Shown here: one piece after another, positions 61,578 to 64,000 of the stretch | How the letters are laid out: the number at the start of each line of letters is the position of its first letter | How positions within the stretch are numbered: the first letter of the stretch is position 1 | Assembly (NCBI GenBank): GCA_910584615.1 | Contig: CAJUAM010000003.1 | Span: forward strand, 1-64,000 | Direction: 5' to 3' | Source of the DNA: an uncultured Dorea sp. | Lineage (GTDB): Bacteria > Bacillota > Clostridia > Lachnospirales > Lachnospiraceae | Length of the DNA: 64,000 nucleotides | Notes under the pieces: generated by a model | Database searches by the model: none | Told to the model about the DNA's origin: nothing | The model's input: only the letters and a program-made list of their open reading frames with translations | Program-made: the position numbers and the translations under genes

Positions 61578-62753
61578 TCAATGATACCTGAGTGCTTCTA
61601 TTGGATTTTTCTTTGCGGCTTTATTTGCCGGGTACAGTCCGAACACAACTCCAATACCTATGGAAAATGTAATTGAAAGCAGCACAACTTCGGCGGACAG
61701 GCTATAATCAACATCTCCCATGATATTTATACCTTCTATCGCAATCCATGATATTGCAATGCCTATAAGGCAGCCAAGCAGACTTACCGTCAGTGCTTCG
61801 ATCAGGAACTGGAGCATGATCATCCCGTGTCCTGCGCCGACGGCTTTGCGGATACCGATTTCTCTTGTACGTTCAGTGACAGATACCAGCATGATGTTCA
61901 TGATTCCAATGCCTCCTACCAGAAGTGATATTCCGGCGATTCCGCCAAGAAGCAATGCCAGCGTTCCTGTTACGCTGTTCATAGCCTCGGCAACCGCAGA
62001 CTGGTTAAATATGGAAAAAGCGTCTTCATCCTGTTCAAAGCGGTCTAAAAGTATGTTTTCCAGCCGGGCTTCTGCCGCATCCATATCATTTCCGTTTACT
62101 GAGAGGCAGAAGGAAGTGATATCATTACTTGTATTTTCTGACAGACGGATCAGAGAAGTGTAGGGGATATATGCGGCATATGTGTTTCCTGCCGCTGTGC
62201 TTGAGGAGTTTTCATTTTCTTTAAGTACACCGATAATGAGAAATTTTCTTCCGTTCAGTCTGACGCTTTCTCCGACAACATCTTTTCTGCCCATTATTTC
62301 TGATGCAAAATCTGAATTTATAACAGCCACATTACTATGGTTGTCAAGGTCGGGCTTCATAAGGAAACGGCCGCTTTCCAGTGTCAGACCCAAAATCCCC
62401 AGATAGGAGGCAGTGGTTCCCGTAATCTGAACATTTTCTTCTTCATAGGCACTTGCGGCAGTCATGGTACTGCCTGTGGACGGAGCTATATTGTCAAACA
62501 AGCTATCCTCTGTAAATTCCGAAAGTGCTGATAATTTTACCGGGTGGTTATGGTCATCGGATATGGTTACATTCAGCATATTGTTTCCTAATGCATTGAT
62601 AGAGTCCGTAATGGAAGCTGTCGCTCCATTCACCAGTGATACGAGAACTACCAGTGATACGACTCCGATGATAATACCAAGCATAGTTAAAAATGAGCGC
62701 AGTTTGTTGGAAAGAATGGATTTTAATGCCATTTTCAGGGATTGTGCTATCAT
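61578..62753 (-). CDS. MacB/FtsX-type ABC permease
   Basis: A 391-residue permease of the MacB class: one N-terminal membrane segment (LRSFLTMLGIIIGVVSLVVLVSL), a large extracytoplasmic MacB_PCD domain (about 45-250), then three C-terminal segments with the FtsX domain (VTERTREIGIRKAVGAG). With the neighbouring ATPase and membrane fusion protein it forms an efflux or lipoprotein/peptide export pump. The ATG overlaps the stop of the ATPase gene (ATGA). Confidence 0.93.
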   Translation of the reverse strand: MIAQSLKMALKSILSNKLRSFLTMLGIIIGVVSLVVLVSLVNGATASITDSINALGNNMLNVTISDDHNHPVKLSALSEFTEDSLFDNIAPSTGSTMTAASAYEEENVQITGTTASYLGILGLTLESGRFLMKPDLDNHSNVAVINSDFASEIMGRKDVVGESVRLNGRKFLIIGVLKENENSSSTAAGNTYAAYIPYTSLIRLSENTSNDITSFCLSVNGNDMDAAEARLENILLDRFEQDEDAFSIFNQSAVAEAMNSVTGTLALLLGGIAGISLLVGGIGIMNIMLVSVTERTREIGIRKAVGAGHGMIMLQFLIEALTVSLLGCLIGIAISWIAIEGINIMGDVDYSLSAEVVLLSITFSIGIGVVFGLYPANKAAKKNPIEALRYH

Positions 62754-63421
62754 ACTGACACCTCCCGGGCGCAGCCGTCTTTCATACGTATTTTTCGTTC
62801 TGCCTGTGCTGCTACAGATTCATCATGAGTGATAAGTACGATCGTATTTCCTCGTTCGTGGAGCTCATGGAACAGGTTCATGATCTGATATCCGGTATTA
62901 GAATCCAGATTTCCGGTAGGTTCATCTGCGAGGTAGAGGGATGGTTCTGCCGCCATAGCTCTTGCTATGGCAACCCGTTGCTGCTGACCGCCGGAGAGTT
63001 GGTTCGGTTTGTGTCTGCGGCGTTTATAAAGCCCTACTTTTTCAAGGGAGTCCCTTACCCTTTCTTTTCGCTCATGTGCCGAAAGTTTTTGATAAATTAA
63101 CGGTAGTTCTACATTTTCTTCGGCACTCATATTTCCGATCAGATTAAAGCTCTGGAAAATAAATCCGATCTTATGTCCGCGGATGCGGGCAAGACTGCTT
63201 TCGGTGTAACATTCAACTGGCTGTCCGTCAAGGATATACTGTCCTTCATCAGCGGTATCCAGACATCCCATTATATTCATCATCGTGGATTTGCCGCTTC
63301 CTGACGGACCGATAATACTGACGAATTCTCCCGGATGGATGTGAATGTCTGCGTGATTAAGGGCGCGCACTTCTTCGCCGCCGATTCGGTATATCTTTGA
63401 TACATTTTGAAAAATAATCAT
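62750..63421 (-). CDS. MacB-type ABC ATPase
   Basis: A 223-residue LolD/MacB-type ATPase with Walker A GPSGSGKST, FIFQSFNLIGNMSAEENVELPL, signature LSGGQQQRVAIARAM, Walker B LYLADEPTGNLD and ITHDESVAAQA. The ATG at 63421 follows AAAGGGA; an in-frame start at 63439 overlaps the end of the preceding gene. It is translationally coupled to the permease. Confidence 0.95.
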   Translation of the reverse strand: MIIFQNVSKIYRIGGEEVRALNHADIHIHPGEFVSIIGPSGSGKSTMMNIMGCLDTADEGQYILDGQPVECYTESSLARIRGHKIGFIFQSFNLIGNMSAEENVELPLIYQKLSAHERKERVRDSLEKVGLYKRRRHKPNQLSGGQQQRVAIARAMAAEPSLYLADEPTGNLDSNTGYQIMNLFHELHERGNTIVLITHDESVAAQAERKIRMKDGCAREVSV

Positions 63422-63435
63422 AATGTTTGTCCCTT

Positions 63436-64000
63436 TCAATTTTTAGAAGGTCTGTTCCGTCCGCCGTCCGCAGGCCTTGCTGATCTCTCTTCGTCTTTGC
63501 CCATAGGACCCGGGAAACCAAAATCTTTGTTAAAGCTTTCTTTGTTGTCTGTTGTTGTTCTTGTGTAATATATTGTGTCGCCTTCTTTTAATCCATTTAA
63601 TATCTCTACGTTTTGTCCGTCTGACAGACCTGTTTCTACAGCAGTTTCTCCAGAGAGAGATCCATCCTTATCTTTTTTTGTATATACAAAAGTTTCCTCG
63701 CCTTTTTGCTGCAGCGCGGACATAGGAAGGAGCAGTGTGTTTTCTGAAGTGCTGATCTGTATGGCGGCGGAAGCACTCATTCCCATCCGCATATTTTCAT
63801 CCATGGGAACAGTAATCTCTACTTCATATTTTGTGCTGCCGCTTCCGGCAGAAGCAGTGTTATTTATTTTTGTCACAGTTCCGGTATATTGCTCGTTTTC
63901 CACGGCATCAAGTACGACGACGGCGGTCTGTTCCTTCTCAACAGATAAAATGTCAAGTTCATCGACATCTACGATGATTTTTGCGTTGTCCTGTTCTGCA
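63436..64000 (-). CDS. HlyD-type membrane fusion protein (C-terminal part)
   Basis: The reading frame is open to the window edge, so only the C-terminal 188 residues are seen; the N-terminus lies beyond 64000. The visible part has the beta-barrel domain (IIVDVDELDILSVEKEQ, TVTKINNTASAGSGSTKYEV), the adjacent region (MRMGMSASAAIQ, NTLLLPMSALQQKGEETFVY) and a membrane-proximal domain. The tail after residue 155 of the fragment is Gly/Pro/Arg-rich and probably disordered. It is the adaptor of the MacB-type pump, with the ATPase start 14 bases after its stop. Confidence 0.92.
   Translation of the reverse strand, partial: AEQDNAKIIVDVDELDILSVEKEQTAVVVLDAVENEQYTGTVTKINNTASAGSGSTKYEVEITVPMDENMRMGMSASAAIQISTSENTLLLPMSALQQKGEETFVYTKKDKDGSLSGETAVETGLSDGQNVEILNGLKEGDTIYYTRTTTDNKESFNKDFGFPGPMGKDEERSARPADGGRNRPSKN

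Overview
The window looks like chromosomal DNA of an anaerobic gut-type Clostridia, most likely a Lachnospiraceae member. This is inferred from the V-type ATPase operon, the selenium/molybdenum hydroxylase accessory genes, the arginine deiminase pathway, strong AAGGAGG-type ribosome binding sites and moderate GC content. No rRNA, CRISPR array or intact prophage was seen. One tRNA (Lys-CTT) is present.

Layout. 1-2.5 kb: an acidic lipoprotein lying between two copies of a G-tract promoter-like repeat, then a decayed IS1182-type transposase. 2.5-5.2 kb (minus): DUF1002 secreted protein, thioredoxin, TrmB. 5.4-14.2 kb: a complete nine-gene V/A-type ATPase operon (G/H, C, I, K, F, E, A, B, D), with a duplicated 88-bp structured repeat between B and D. 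14.2-17.2 kb (minus): ProC, an M20 amidohydrolase and an ATC-hydrolase-family protein. 17.3-19.5 kb: a YyaL-type protein and tRNA-Lys. 19.6-26.8 kb: diaminopropionate ammonia-lyase, the yqeC-xdhC-yqeB selenium-dependent molybdenum hydroxylase maturation operon, then deoC, deoB and a guanine deaminase. 27-42 kb: a long plus-strand catabolic and transport region (MATE, GntR regulator, malic enzyme, two NodB/PuuE-like hydrolases, ArgH, NhaC, hydantoin-racemase-like protein, AgcS symporter, MATE, DDAH-like hydrolase, second NhaC). 42-49.3 kb: PucR regulator, arginine deiminase, ornithine carbamoyltransferase, TIGR00300-type ornithine cyclodeaminase, a double-HTH AraC regulator and carbamate kinase. 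49.4-53.5 kb: DUF3842, LarB and a CbiMQO-type nickel transporter. 53.6-56 kb: an XRE regulator divergent from an unknown protein, then a GH25 lysozyme. 56-61.5 kb: ECF S component, DUF1538 transporter with a tandem PII-like protein, and a polar amino acid ABC transporter. 61.5-64 kb (minus): a MacB-type ABC export system whose membrane fusion protein runs off the window.

How the genes work together. The centre of the window is a nitrogen-compound catabolic island. Arginine, possibly also released from argininosuccinate by ArgH, is converted by ArcA, the carbamoyltransferase and ArcC to ornithine, ATP, CO2 and ammonia. Ornithine can go on to proline through the cyclodeaminase. The two NhaC antiporters, the AgcS symporter and the V-type ATPase link these fluxes to ion gradients. 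The purine/nucleoside genes (guanine deaminase, DeoB, DeoC, the Mo-hydroxylase accessory genes, DpaL) suggest parallel purine and deoxynucleoside salvage or degradation.

The least explained items are the tandem structured repeat inside the V-ATPase operon, the G-tract promoter repeats, the DUF1538 plus double-PII pair, the unknown protein under XRE-like operators, and the unassigned 29-42 kb catabolic cluster.
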